A stretch of DNA of 64,000 nucleotides, from assembly GCF_002803845.1 (NCBI RefSeq), contig NZ_CP024985.1:5022001-5086000 (forward strand), read 5' to 3'. The stretch's first letter is position 1. Every line of letters begins with the position of its first letter. The DNA is from Streptomyces lavendulae subsp. lavendulae. Lineage in GTDB: Bacteria > Actinomycetota > Actinomycetes > Streptomycetales > Streptomycetaceae. A program made the position numbers and the translations under genes. Shown here piece by piece: positions 27,212-35,538 of the stretch. Under the pieces are notes generated by a model that saw only the letters and a program-made list of their open reading frames with translations, searched no databases and was not told where the DNA came from.

Positions 27212-30200
27212 ATGAGCCTGCACGGACTGCTCGACGCCGTCACCCGGGACCCCGCCCTCGCCGAGGCGGTCACGGCGGCCGGGGACGGCAACCGCATGCA
27301 CGTGGACCTCGTCGGTCCGGCCGCCGCGCGGCCCTTCGCGATCGCCGCGCTGGCCGCCCGTACGCAGCGGACCGTCCTCGCGGTCACCGCCACCGGGCGG
27401 GAGGCCGAGGACCTGGCCGCCGCGCTGCGCTCGCTGCTGCCGGCCGACGGGGTGGTGGACTACCCCTCCTGGGAGACGCTGCCGCACGAGCGCCTCAGCC
27501 CGCGCAGCGACACCGTCGGCCGCCGCATCGCGGTACTGCGCCGGCTCGCGCACCCGAGCAAGGACGACCCGGCCGCCGGTCCCGTCTCGGTGGTCGTCGC
27601 CCCCATCCGTTCCGTGCTCCAGCCGCAGGTCAAGGGGCTCGGGGACCTGGTGCCCGTCAGCCTGCGCCAGGGCCAGAGCACCGACCTCGGGGAGGTCACC
27701 GAGGCGCTCGCGGCGGCGGCGTACGCGCGCGTCGAGCTGGTCGAGAAGCGCGGCGAGTTCGCCGTGCGCGGCGGCATCCTCGACGTGTTCCCGCCCACCG
27801 AGGAGCACCCGCTGCGCGTGGAGTTCTGGGGCGACGAGGTCGAGGAGATCCGCTACTTCAAGGTCGCCGACCAGCGCTCCCTGGAGATCGCCGAGCACGG
27901 CCTGTGGGCCCCGCCCTGCCGGGAGCTGCTGCTGACCGACGAGGTGCGCGAGCGGGCGGCGGCGCTGGCCGAGGCCCACCCGGAACTGGGCGAACTGCTG
28001 CACAAGATCGCCGAGGGGATCGCGGTCGAGGGCATGGAGTCCCTCGCGCCGGTCCTCGTCGACGACATGGAACTGCTGATCGACGTACTGCCCGCCGGGG
28101 CCATGGCCGTGGTCTGCGACCCGGAGCGGGTACGGACCCGGGCCGCCGACCTGGTGGCGACCTCCCAGGAGTTCCTGATGGCCTCCTGGGCCGCCACCGC
28201 GGGCGGCGGCGAGGCCCCCATCGACGTCGGCGCGGCCTCGCTGCGCGGCATCGCCGACGTCCGCGACCACGCCCGAGAGCTCGGCATGATGTGGTGGTCG
28301 GTCTCCCCCTTCGCCGCCGAGGACGTCGACCTGGCGGGCGGCGACACCCTCAAGCTGGGGATGCGCGCCCCCGAGGCCTACCGCGGCGACACCGCCCGGG
28401 CGCTCGCCGACACCAAGGGCTGGATCGCCGACGGCTGGCACACCGTCTACCTCACCGAGGGCCACGGCCCGGCGGCACGCACCGTGGAGGTGCTGGGCGG
28501 CGAGGGCATCGCGGCCCGCCTGGAGGCCGACCTGCCGGCCCTGGAACCGGGCGTCGTGCACGTCTCCTGCGGCTCCCTCGACAACGGCTTCGTCGACCCG
28601 GCCCTGCGCCTGGCCGTCCTGACCGAGACCGACCTCACCGGGCAGCGCACCGCCACCAAGGACCTCGGCCGGATGCCGACCCGGCGCCGCAAGTCCGTCG
28701 ACCCCCTCACCCTGGAGGTCGGCGACTACATCGTCCACGAGCAGCACGGCGTCGGCCGCTACATCGAGATGGTGCAGCGCACCGTCCAGGGCGCCACCCG
28801 CGAGTACCTCCTCGTCGAGTACGCCCCCGCCAAGCGGGGCCAGCCCGGCGACCGCCTCTACATCCCCACCGACCAGCTGGAGCAGGTCACCAAGTACGTC
28901 GGCGGCGAGGCCCCCACCCTGCACCGGCTCGGCGGCGCCGACTGGACCAAGACCAAGGCGCGCGCGAAGAAGGCCGTCAAGGAGATCGCCGCCGACCTCA
29001 TCAAGCTCTACAGCGCCCGCATGGCGGCCCCCGGCCACACCTTCGGCCCGGACACCCCCTGGCAGCGCGAGCTGGAGGACGCCTTCCCGTACGCGGAGAC
29101 CCCCGACCAGCTCACCACCATCGCCGAGGTCAAGGAGGACATGGAGAAGTCCGTCCCCATGGACCGGCTGATCTGCGGCGACGTCGGCTACGGCAAGACG
29201 GAGATCGCCGTCCGCGCGGCCTTCAAGGCGGTGCAGGACGGCAAGCAGGTCGCCGTCCTCGTCCCCACCACCCTGCTCGTGCAGCAGCACTTCGGGACCT
29301 TCTCCGAGCGCTACAGCCAGTTCCCCGTCAACGTGAAGGCGCTGTCCCGCTTCCAGTCCGACACCGAGTCCAAGGCCACCCTTGAGGGGCTGAAGGAGGG
29401 CTCGGTCGACGTCGTCATCGGCACCCACCGCCTCTTCTCGCAGGAGACGAAGTTCAAGGACCTCGGCCTGGTCATCGTCGACGAGGAGCAGCGCTTCGGC
29501 GTCGAGCACAAGGAGCAGCTGAAGAAGCTGCGCGCCAACGTGGACGTGCTGACGATGTCCGCGACGCCGATCCCGCGCACCCTGGAGATGGCGGTGACCG
29601 GCATCCGCGAGATGTCGACCATCACCACCCCGCCCGAGGAGCGCCACCCGGTCCTGACCTTCGTCGGCCCGTACGAGGAGAAGCAGATCGGCGCGGCCGT
29701 GCGCCGCGAACTGCTGCGCGAGGGCCAGTGCTTCTACATCCACAACCGGGTCGAGTCCATCGACCGGGCCGCCGCCAGGCTCCGCGAGATCGTGCCCGAG
29801 GCGCGCATCGCGACCGCCCACGGGCAGATGTCCGAACAGGCCCTGGAGCAGGTCGTCGTGGACTTCTGGGAGAAGAAGTTCGACGTGCTCGTCTCGACGA
29901 CGATCGTCGAGTCCGGCATCGACATCTCCAACGCCAACACCCTGATCGTGGAGCGCGGCGACAACTTCGGCCTCTCCCAGCTGCACCAGCTGCGCGGCCG
30001 CGTCGGGCGCGGGCGCGAGCGCGGGTACGCGTACTTCCTGTACCCGCCGGAGAAGCCGCTGACGGAGACCGCGCACGAGCGGCTCGCGACGATCGCCCAG
30101 CACACCGAGATGGGCGCCGGCATGTACGTGGCGATGAAGGACCTGGAGATCCGAGGCGCGGGCAACCTGCTCGGCGGCGAGCAGTCCGGACACATCGCGG

Positions 30201-30748
30201 GCGTCGGCTTCGACCTGTACATCCGGATGGTCGGCGAGGCCGTGGCCGACTACCGGGCCGCCATCGAGGGCGGGGCGGAGGAGGAGCCGGCGCTGGAGGT
30301 CAAGATCGAGCTGCCGGTCGACGCGCACGTCCCGCACGACTACGCGCCCGGCGAGCGGCTGCGCCTGCAGGCCTACCGGTCCATCGCCTCGGCGAACTCG
30401 GAGGCCGACATCAAGGCGGTGCGCGAGGAGCTCACCGACCGCTACGGCAAGCTGCCCGAGCCGGTGGAGAACCTGCTGCTGGTGGCGGGACTGCGGATGC
30501 TCGCGCGGGCCTGCGGGGTCGGCGACATCACCCTCCAGGGGCCCAACATCCGCTTCGGGCCGGTGGAGTTGCGCGAATCGCAGGAGCTGCGGCTCAAGCG
30601 GCTCTACCCGGGGACGGTGCTCAAGCCCGCGACCTCGCAGGTGCTGGTGCCGCGCCCGAAGACGGCCCGGGTGGGCGGGAAGCCGCTGGTCGGGCGTGAA
30701 CTCCTCGCCTGGACCGGGGAGTTCCTCACCACGATCCTCGGCTCCTAG
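27212..30748 (+). CDS. mfd: Transcription-repair coupling factor
   Basis: Cytosolic DNA translocase of 1178 aa that removes stalled RNA polymerase from lesions and recruits UvrA. The UvrB-like N-terminal modules cover about 1-350 (YPSWETLPHERLSP). The RNA-polymerase-interaction CarD-like domain starts near 503 (GDYIVHEQHGVGRY). Walker A GDVGYGKT is at 656-663, the DEEQ box with RFGVEHKEQLKKLR near 756, and later helicase motifs include RGRVGRGRERGYAY. The TRCF C-terminal domain follows. Length matches actinobacterial Mfd. The ATG at 27212 is preceded by AGGACGGAAAG. Its stop codon lies inside the terminator palindrome. Confidence 0.97.
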   Translation: MSLHGLLDAVTRDPALAEAVTAAGDGNRMHVDLVGPAAARPFAIAALAARTQRTVLAVTATGREAEDLAAALRSLLPADGVVDYPSWETLPHERLSPRSDTVGRRIAVLRRLAHPSKDDPAAGPVSVVVAPIRSVLQPQVKGLGDLVPVSLRQGQSTDLGEVTEALAAAAYARVELVEKRGEFAVRGGILDVFPPTEEHPLRVEFWGDEVEEIRYFKVADQRSLEIAEHGLWAPPCRELLLTDEVRERAAALAEAHPELGELLHKIAEGIAVEGMESLAPVLVDDMELLIDVLPAGAMAVVCDPERVRTRAADLVATSQEFLMASWAATAGGGEAPIDVGAASLRGIADVRDHARELGMMWWSVSPFAAEDVDLAGGDTLKLGMRAPEAYRGDTARALADTKGWIADGWHTVYLTEGHGPAARTVEVLGGEGIAARLEADLPALEPGVVHVSCGSLDNGFVDPALRLAVLTETDLTGQRTATKDLGRMPTRRRKSVDPLTLEVGDYIVHEQHGVGRYIEMVQRTVQGATREYLLVEYAPAKRGQPGDRLYIPTDQLEQVTKYVGGEAPTLHRLGGADWTKTKARAKKAVKEIAADLIKLYSARMAAPGHTFGPDTPWQRELEDAFPYAETPDQLTTIAEVKEDMEKSVPMDRLICGDVGYGKTEIAVRAAFKAVQDGKQVAVLVPTTLLVQQHFGTFSERYSQFPVNVKALSRFQSDTESKATLEGLKEGSVDVVIGTHRLFSQETKFKDLGLVIVDEEQRFGVEHKEQLKKLRANVDVLTMSATPIPRTLEMAVTGIREMSTITTPPEERHPVLTFVGPYEEKQIGAAVRRELLREGQCFYIHNRVESIDRAAARLREIVPEARIATAHGQMSEQALEQVVVDFWEKKFDVLVSTTIVESGIDISNANTLIVERGDNFGLSQLHQLRGRVGRGRERGYAYFLYPPEKPLTETAHERLATIAQHTEMGAGMYVAMKDLEIRGAGNLLGGEQSGHIAGVGFDLYIRMVGEAVADYRAAIEGGAEEEPALEVKIELPVDAHVPHDYAPGERLRLQAYRSIASANSEADIKAVREELTDRYGKLPEPVENLLLVAGLRMLARACGVGDITLQGPNIRFGPVELRESQELRLKRLYPGTVLKPATSQVLVPRPKTARVGGKPLVGRELLAWTGEFLTTILGS

Positions 30749-30773
30749 GCAGCCCGGCCGGCCGGGCTGCCTA
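30746..30773. terminator. Terminator overlapping the mfd stop codon
   Basis: A perfect 28-bp palindrome whose left half is TAGGCAGCCCGGCC. The first three bases are the mfd stop codon. It lies only 10 bases ahead of the next start, so it both ends mfd and limits read-through into the GNAT gene. Confidence 0.8.
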
Positions 30774-30783
30774 TCATCGGACG

Positions 30784-31341
30784 GTGATCCCTTCCTCCGT
30801 CGCCCTGCGCTGCCCGGCGCAGCCGGACCGTCCCGCCCTGCTGCTGCGCCCCTGGGAGGAGGCGGACGTGCCCGCCCTGCGGAGCGCGTACCGGGACCCG
30901 GTGCTGCGCCGCTGGACCCGCTACCCGGTCGACAGCGAGCGCGACGGGCTGATGTTCGTGGAGGACCACCGGCGGGACTGGGCCGAGGGCCGGCGGTTCG
31001 GCTTCGCCGTGCTGGAGGAGGACTCGGGACTGCTGGTGGCCAACACCGCCCTCAAGCGGCCGGACGCGGACGGCCCGTCCGCCGAGGTGGGCTACTGGAC
31101 GGCGGCGCACGCGCGGGGCCGCGGCGTCGCCCCGCGCGCCCTGGAGGCCCTCACCGCCTGGTCGTTCGCCGCCTTCGCCGGGGCCGGGCTGGAACGCCTC
31201 GACCTCCTGCACCAGGAGGACAACGAGGCGTCCTGCCGCGTGGCCGCCAAGAGCGGGTACGCCTTCGAGGCGACCCTGCCCGCCGCGCCGCCCGAGTTCC
31301 CCCTCAGCGGCCACCTGCACGTGCGGCGGGCCCGCGCCTGA
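30784..31341 (+). CDS. GNAT-family N-acetyltransferase (RimJ/RimL-like)
   Basis: Cytosolic acetyltransferase of 185 aa using acetyl-CoA. The GNAT fold is visible as LLLRPWEEADVPALRSAYRD, the central AEVGYWTAAHARGRGVAPRAL with the acetyl-CoA loop, and LDLLHQEDNEASCRVAAKSGY, the usual Asn-x-x-Ser/Cys near the end. This arrangement matches the RimJ/RimL (Acetyltransf_3) group acting on protein N-termini or small molecules. The start is GTG. The hairpin over the mfd stop implies its own weak promoter or read-through. The acceptor is unknown. Confidence 0.88.
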   Translation: MIPSSVALRCPAQPDRPALLLRPWEEADVPALRSAYRDPVLRRWTRYPVDSERDGLMFVEDHRRDWAEGRRFGFAVLEEDSGLLVANTALKRPDADGPSAEVGYWTAAHARGRGVAPRALEALTAWSFAAFAGAGLERLDLLHQEDNEASCRVAAKSGYAFEATLPAAPPEFPLSGHLHVRRARA

Positions 31342-31356
31342 CGCCGGAGCGGCGGC

Positions 31357-32208
31357 TCAGACGGCCTCGCCCGCCGGGCCGCCGATCTTCGACAGGTCCA
31401 GGACGTCGGAGTCCTGCGGGGACGCCGTGTCGACCGGGACGTCGAACGCCGAGAACAGCGCCTCGCCGGGGGCGTCCCCGCTGACCGCCGACTTCAGCAC
31501 GTACGGCTTGCCCTCGGTGGCGACGTAGTCGGTCTGCGTGCCCTGCCGGGACGGGGAGGTGACCGCCAGCGCCGGCTTGCCGTCGACGGTGGTGGTCTGG
31601 CCCTTGCGGGCGAGCGGGCTCCCCTTGCCGAAGTCGCCCGTCAGCTTGTCGAGGTCGCAGCTGCCCGTCATCGACGCGGCCCGCGGATCGGAGACGGGGA
31701 CCTTCACCCACCGGTCGGCGAGCGCGGCCACCATCTGGTCCGTCTGCTTCTGCGGGGTGTTGCGCTGCCGGGCCGCGCCCCTCCAGTAGGCGGCATCGCC
31801 CCGGAAGTGCACCAGCTCGCTGGACTTGATGATGTCGAGGCGGCCCATGCCGTCCAGGCGGACGGCGCCGTTGCAGTTGCCCTTCTTGTCGAGGGACAGG
31901 TCTATCTGCATCGGCTTGCCCTGGTAGTCGACCTTCGCGGTGACGTGCGCCGACTCCGCCTTGCGCGTGGTCTCGTAGGCCTCCGTCAGGATCTCCTGCC
32001 CGGACCGCTCGGTGAGCGGGCCGCCGCTGCGGGCGGGCGCCGGAGCCCCGTCCGGGGCCGAGGGCGAAGGGGCCTGCGCCGCGCGGGCCTCGCGCCCCAC
32101 GGACGCGGCCCTGCCGGCGCCGCCCCCGGGCACGCAGGCCGTCAGACCCGCGCCGATCAGGGCCGTGGCGGCGAGGGCCGCCGCGCTGGTCTTCGTACGG
32201 CTGCGCAT
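31357..32208 (-). CDS. Lipoprotein, LppX/LprG-like
   Basis: Exported lipoprotein of 283 aa. The signal peptide has RSRTK, a hydrophobic core and the lipobox LTAC (Cys25), followed by an Ala/Pro linker to about 65. The mature domain (about 70-260) starts EILTEAYETTRKAESAHVTAKV and includes LDGMGRLDIIKSSELVHFRG, a layout resembling mycobacterial LppX/LprG or LolA-like lipid-binding folds. GGGGGG lies seven bases before the ATG. It is a paralogue of the next gene upstream, and both are on the minus strand with 31 bases between them, so they are probably co-transcribed. Ligand binding is inference. Confidence 0.8.
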   Translation of the reverse strand: MRSRTKTSAAALAATALIGAGLTACVPGGGAGRAASVGREARAAQAPSPSAPDGAPAPARSGGPLTERSGQEILTEAYETTRKAESAHVTAKVDYQGKPMQIDLSLDKKGNCNGAVRLDGMGRLDIIKSSELVHFRGDAAYWRGAARQRNTPQKQTDQMVAALADRWVKVPVSDPRAASMTGSCDLDKLTGDFGKGSPLARKGQTTTVDGKPALAVTSPSRQGTQTDYVATEGKPYVLKSAVSGDAPGEALFSAFDVPVDTASPQDSDVLDLSKIGGPAGEAV

Positions 32209-32239
32209 TTCGGATCCCCCCGTGGAACGGCGAACAGGC

Positions 32240-33043
32240 TCAGCCGTCGAGCGTAGAGGGTGCCTGTGACACGGCGGGGGCGGCCCCGGCCCGGGACGCC
32301 CCGCCGGCCGGGGAGCCGGACCGGCGCACCGTGCGGTACTCGGCGCTGCCGGCGTCCGCGCCGCCCCGCTGCCAGTGCTTGACGAGGTACGGCTCGCCCT
32401 CCAGCAGCACGTGGTCGATCAGCTGGACGCCGCCGGGGCCCTTCGAGGTGAACACCGCCACCGGCTTGCCGTTCTGGTAGGTGTCCGGCTCCCGGTGGAT
32501 CCCGGTCCGCTCCGCCGGAAAGGCGCGGGAGGGGTAGCCCTCCTTGCACAGGGCGAGGAGGTGGGCGACCGAGGGGTCGGCGGGCCTGACGTCGAACCAG
32601 CCGTCCTCGGTGTCGGGGGCCTTGACGGGGGCGTCCCCGAAGTGGTCCTTGAGGAATCCGGCATCGCCCCTGAAGGAGAGCCTGCCGTCCTCCATCAGGA
32701 CCTCCCCCGTTCCGGCCCGGAAGACCGTGACCCTGCCCCAGCACGAGCCGTCGCCCTCGAAGGACAGGTCCGCCCTGATCTGACGGGCGCCGATCGTGCG
32801 CTGGAAGGTCGCCTCCTTGGAGTCGGCCGACTCCGTCTGCTCGTAGGCGGAGCGCAGGACGGCGGCCGGGTCCCGGCCCGCGAGCGGGTCGGGCGCCGGG
32901 GCGGAGGCCGACGGCGTGCGCTGCGCCGCCGCGCCTGCGGACCCGGGCCCGCAGGCGGTGGCGGTGGCGGCCAGCAGGGCCGCGCAGGCGAGTGCGGCCA
33001 CGGACACGGGTATGGGTACGGGTACGGGCGGTGCGGTGCGCAA
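32240..33043 (-). CDS. Paralogous lipoprotein, probable TTG start
   Basis: Exported lipoprotein of about 267 aa, sharing layout with its neighbour: lipobox TATAC, an Ala/Pro linker, then a domain with AAVLRSAYEQTESADSKEATF, GRLSFRGDAGFLKDHFGD and a C-terminal beta-rich half (DHVLLEGEPYLVKHWQRG). No ATG or GTG is well placed. A TTG at 33043 has GGGGGG seven bases upstream, and the leader aligns base by base with that of the paralogue (GGGGGGANCCGNN then NTGCGC), so TTG is taken as the start. A GTG at 33088 is the alternative. It is the first gene of the pair. Confidence 0.75.
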   Translation of the reverse strand: MRTAPPVPVPIPVSVAALACAALLAATATACGPGSAGAAAQRTPSASAPAPDPLAGRDPAAVLRSAYEQTESADSKEATFQRTIGARQIRADLSFEGDGSCWGRVTVFRAGTGEVLMEDGRLSFRGDAGFLKDHFGDAPVKAPDTEDGWFDVRPADPSVAHLLALCKEGYPSRAFPAERTGIHREPDTYQNGKPVAVFTSKGPGGVQLIDHVLLEGEPYLVKHWQRGGADAGSAEYRTVRRSGSPAGGASRAGAAPAVSQAPSTLDG

Positions 33044-33263
33044 GACGGGTCCCCCCTGGGATCGATCAGAACCCCAGAGGCTAACCACGGCGGCCCGGAG
33101 GACCGCTGGAGAGGCTCTGCGCCCCGGCGCGGCCGCCGGATCCGGCCCCCGGGACCGGCCGGGCCGCGACCCTGCAACGGTTGGGGTCTTCCCCTCACGG
33201 ACGGCCGGAAAGGCTGTATACGCTCAGACCCGCACCCTTCCGTACGCCTCGTCAGGAGCACCG

Positions 33264-33953
33264 ATGCACGGCCCCGGCCTCCCGCCGCAGCAAGGCCCCC
33301 ACGGCCACCGTTCCCTTTCCGGGAGCGAGATGACGCTGCGCGTGCTGTTCACGGCGCTGCCGCTCCTCAGCTGCGGGTTCTTCGCCTGGGGGTCGATGCT
33401 GCGGCTCGCGATCCTCACCCGCAAGGGGCGGGACTGGGCGCTGCTGGTCATCACCGGGGTGCTGTCGGTCGTCTGGCTGACCCTGATCGAGATGGACCCG
33501 ACGGCCGAAGTCAACGGCTGGCAGGGCAACCTGGGCGCCGGTGGCTCGATCTTCACGGGCTTCGCGATCTGCGTCTACCACCTGGTCGCCGACATCCGCC
33601 ACCACGAGAACAAGCGCCCCGCCCCGGCCGTCGGGGCCGCGCCCTGGTACCCGGCCGGCCCGCAGACCCCGTACGGCGGGCAGCAGACCGTCCCCTCCTA
33701 CGGCTACCCGCCCGCGGGGAACCCGACCCCCGTGCCGGCGCCCCCGCAGGTCCCCCCGCAGACGCCGCCGCCGCCGCGCCTCGGGCAGGTCCGCGCCGAA
33801 CTCGACGAGCTCAGCGAACTCCTGCGCCGCCAGGGCCAGGGCCAGGGCCCCGGCCGGGAGCAGCAGGGCCCGGCCCGCCCGCCGCAGCCCCCGCGGCCCG
33901 GCGGCCCCTACCAGGACCCGAACAGCACGGCGTTCCAGGACCCGAACCGGTGA
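33264..33953 (+). CDS. Membrane protein with proline-rich tail
   Basis: Protein of 229 aa. Three hydrophobic segments lie at about 24-46, 57-74 and 93-112. A long cytosolic tail follows, rich in Pro, Gly and Gln, containing a short charged helix (LGQVRAELDELSELLRRQ) near 172-189. I do not recognise a family. CAGGAG precedes the ATG. Its stop overlaps the start of the Ser/Thr kinase gene as GTGA, so the two are translated together. The Pro/Thr/Ser-containing tail could be a kinase substrate or docking site, which is only inference from context. Confidence 0.78.
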   Translation: MHGPGLPPQQGPHGHRSLSGSEMTLRVLFTALPLLSCGFFAWGSMLRLAILTRKGRDWALLVITGVLSVVWLTLIEMDPTAEVNGWQGNLGAGGSIFTGFAICVYHLVADIRHHENKRPAPAVGAAPWYPAGPQTPYGGQQTVPSYGYPPAGNPTPVPAPPQVPPQTPPPPRLGQVRAELDELSELLRRQGQGQGPGREQQGPARPPQPPRPGGPYQDPNSTAFQDPNR

Positions 33954-35464
33954 CCGGGACCGAACGTCTGATCGGCGAGCGCTACCAGCTCGCCACCGTC
34001 CTCGGCCAAGGCGGCATGGGCCAGGTGTGGACGGCCTACGACCGCCGCCTGGACCGGCGCGTCGCCGTCAAACTGCTGCGCCCCGACCGGGTGGCCGGCC
34101 CCGGCACCGTCGCCGAGGAGCTGCGCCGCCGCTTCGTGCGCGAATGCCGCGTCACCGCCCAGGTCGACCACCCCGGGCTGGTCACCGTCCACGACGCCGG
34201 CAGCGACGGAGACGAGCTCTACCTCGTCATGGGTTACGTCGAGGGCTCCGACCTCGCCGACCACCTCGCCGCCCACGACCCGTACCCGTGGCCCTGGGCG
34301 GTCGCGGTGGTCGCGCAGCTGTGCGCCGTGCTCTCCGCCGTGCACGCGGTGCCGATCGTCCACCGCGACCTCAAGCCCCGCAACGTGATGGTCCGGCCCG
34401 ACGGGACCGTGCTCGTCCTGGACCTCGGCGTCGCCTCCGTGATGGACACCGACACCACCCGCCTCACCAGCACCGGCTCCCCGATCGGCAGCCCCGCCTA
34501 CATGGCGCCCGAACAGGCGATGGGCGGCGCCGTCGGCCCCTACACCGACCTGTACGCCCTCGGCGTGCTGCTCTACGAACTCCTCACCGGTAACGTCCCC
34601 TTCGCCGGATCCACCGCCCTCGGCGTCCTGCACCGCCACCTCTACGAGCCCCCGGCCCCGGTGCGCCCGCTGCGCCCCGAGATCCCGCCGGAGCTGGAGG
34701 CGCTGCTGCTGCGCCTCCTCGCCAAGGACCCGCAGGACCGCCCCGGTTCCGCGCAGGAGGTCTACGAGGCCCTCGAACCCCTGCTCCCGGCCCGCGGCAG
34801 CCGCTCCCCGGCCGGCCCCCTCGACCCCACCCGCCCCTTCCTGCGCCCCCAGGCACCCTGGCCGGACCGGGCCGCCGCCATCCCGCCCCGGCCCGCCGAC
34901 CCGCCCGCGCCGCCCCGGCCCGACATCCCCGGCGCGGTGGACGAGGCCCGCAAGCTGCTCGACCAGGGGCAGCTCACCCGGGCCGTGGACATCCTCGGGG
35001 GGATCCTCCCGGCGGCGGCCGCCGAGCACGGCGAGCACTCCCCGGTGGTCCGCTCGCTGCGCAAGCAGTACGCCGCCACCCTGATGGACGACGGCCAGTT
35101 CCGCCGCGCCCTGCCCGAACTGCGCCGCCTCGCGGACGAGTTCCCGGCCGGGGACCCGCAGGCGCTGCGCCTGCGCTACGACGCCGCGCAGTGCCTGGAG
35201 CAGCTCGGCGAGCCGACGGCGGCCCTGGCCGAGTACCGGTCGCTGCTGCCCCTGTTCGAGAACCACTACGCCAATCCGGACCCGGGGCTCCCCCTGGAGG
35301 TCCGGCGCCGGATAGCGCACCTGCTGCTGTCGCTGGGCGACCGCCCGGCGGCCCACGACACCCTGGTCCGCCTCCTGTACGACACGGACCGCGTCCACGG
35401 GCCGGGCCACCCCCTCGCGGTGGACGTCCGCCGCACCCTGCAGTGGCTGGGCCAGGTGCGCTGA
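33950..35464 (+). CDS. Ser/Thr protein kinase with C-terminal TPR-like region
   Basis: Hanks-type kinase of 504 aa, soluble because no transmembrane segment is visible. The kinase domain (about 12-270) shows the glycine loop LGQGGMGQVW, catalytic Lys41 in VAVKLL, HRDLKPRN (Asp140), DLG in place of DFG, and the APE motif in YMAPEQ. A Pro-rich linker covers about 285-325. The C-terminal half is helical with TPR-like repeats (ARKLLDQGQLTRAVDILGGI; RALPELRRLADEF; CLEQLGEPTAALAEYRSLL). There are no PASTA repeats. The GTG start is coupled to the preceding membrane protein, which may anchor it. The signal and substrates are unknown. Confidence 0.9.
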   Translation: MTGTERLIGERYQLATVLGQGGMGQVWTAYDRRLDRRVAVKLLRPDRVAGPGTVAEELRRRFVRECRVTAQVDHPGLVTVHDAGSDGDELYLVMGYVEGSDLADHLAAHDPYPWPWAVAVVAQLCAVLSAVHAVPIVHRDLKPRNVMVRPDGTVLVLDLGVASVMDTDTTRLTSTGSPIGSPAYMAPEQAMGGAVGPYTDLYALGVLLYELLTGNVPFAGSTALGVLHRHLYEPPAPVRPLRPEIPPELEALLLRLLAKDPQDRPGSAQEVYEALEPLLPARGSRSPAGPLDPTRPFLRPQAPWPDRAAAIPPRPADPPAPPRPDIPGAVDEARKLLDQGQLTRAVDILGGILPAAAAEHGEHSPVVRSLRKQYAATLMDDGQFRRALPELRRLADEFPAGDPQALRLRYDAAQCLEQLGEPTAALAEYRSLLPLFENHYANPDPGLPLEVRRRIAHLLLSLGDRPAAHDTLVRLLYDTDRVHGPGHPLAVDVRRTLQWLGQVR

Positions 35465-35511
35465 CCTCCCGGCCGGGACCGGACGCCCGGCCCCGGGGAA
35501 CCGGCTCCCCG

Positions 35512-35538
35512 GCGCCCGGGGCGCCCGGGGCGCCCGGG
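35512..35538. repeat. Three tandem 9-bp GC repeats
   Basis: Three perfect tandem copies of GCGCCCGGG sit directly before the stop of the convergent YfhO-like gene. The array can fold into self-complementary hairpins and may act as a terminator between the two genes. Confidence 0.6.
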
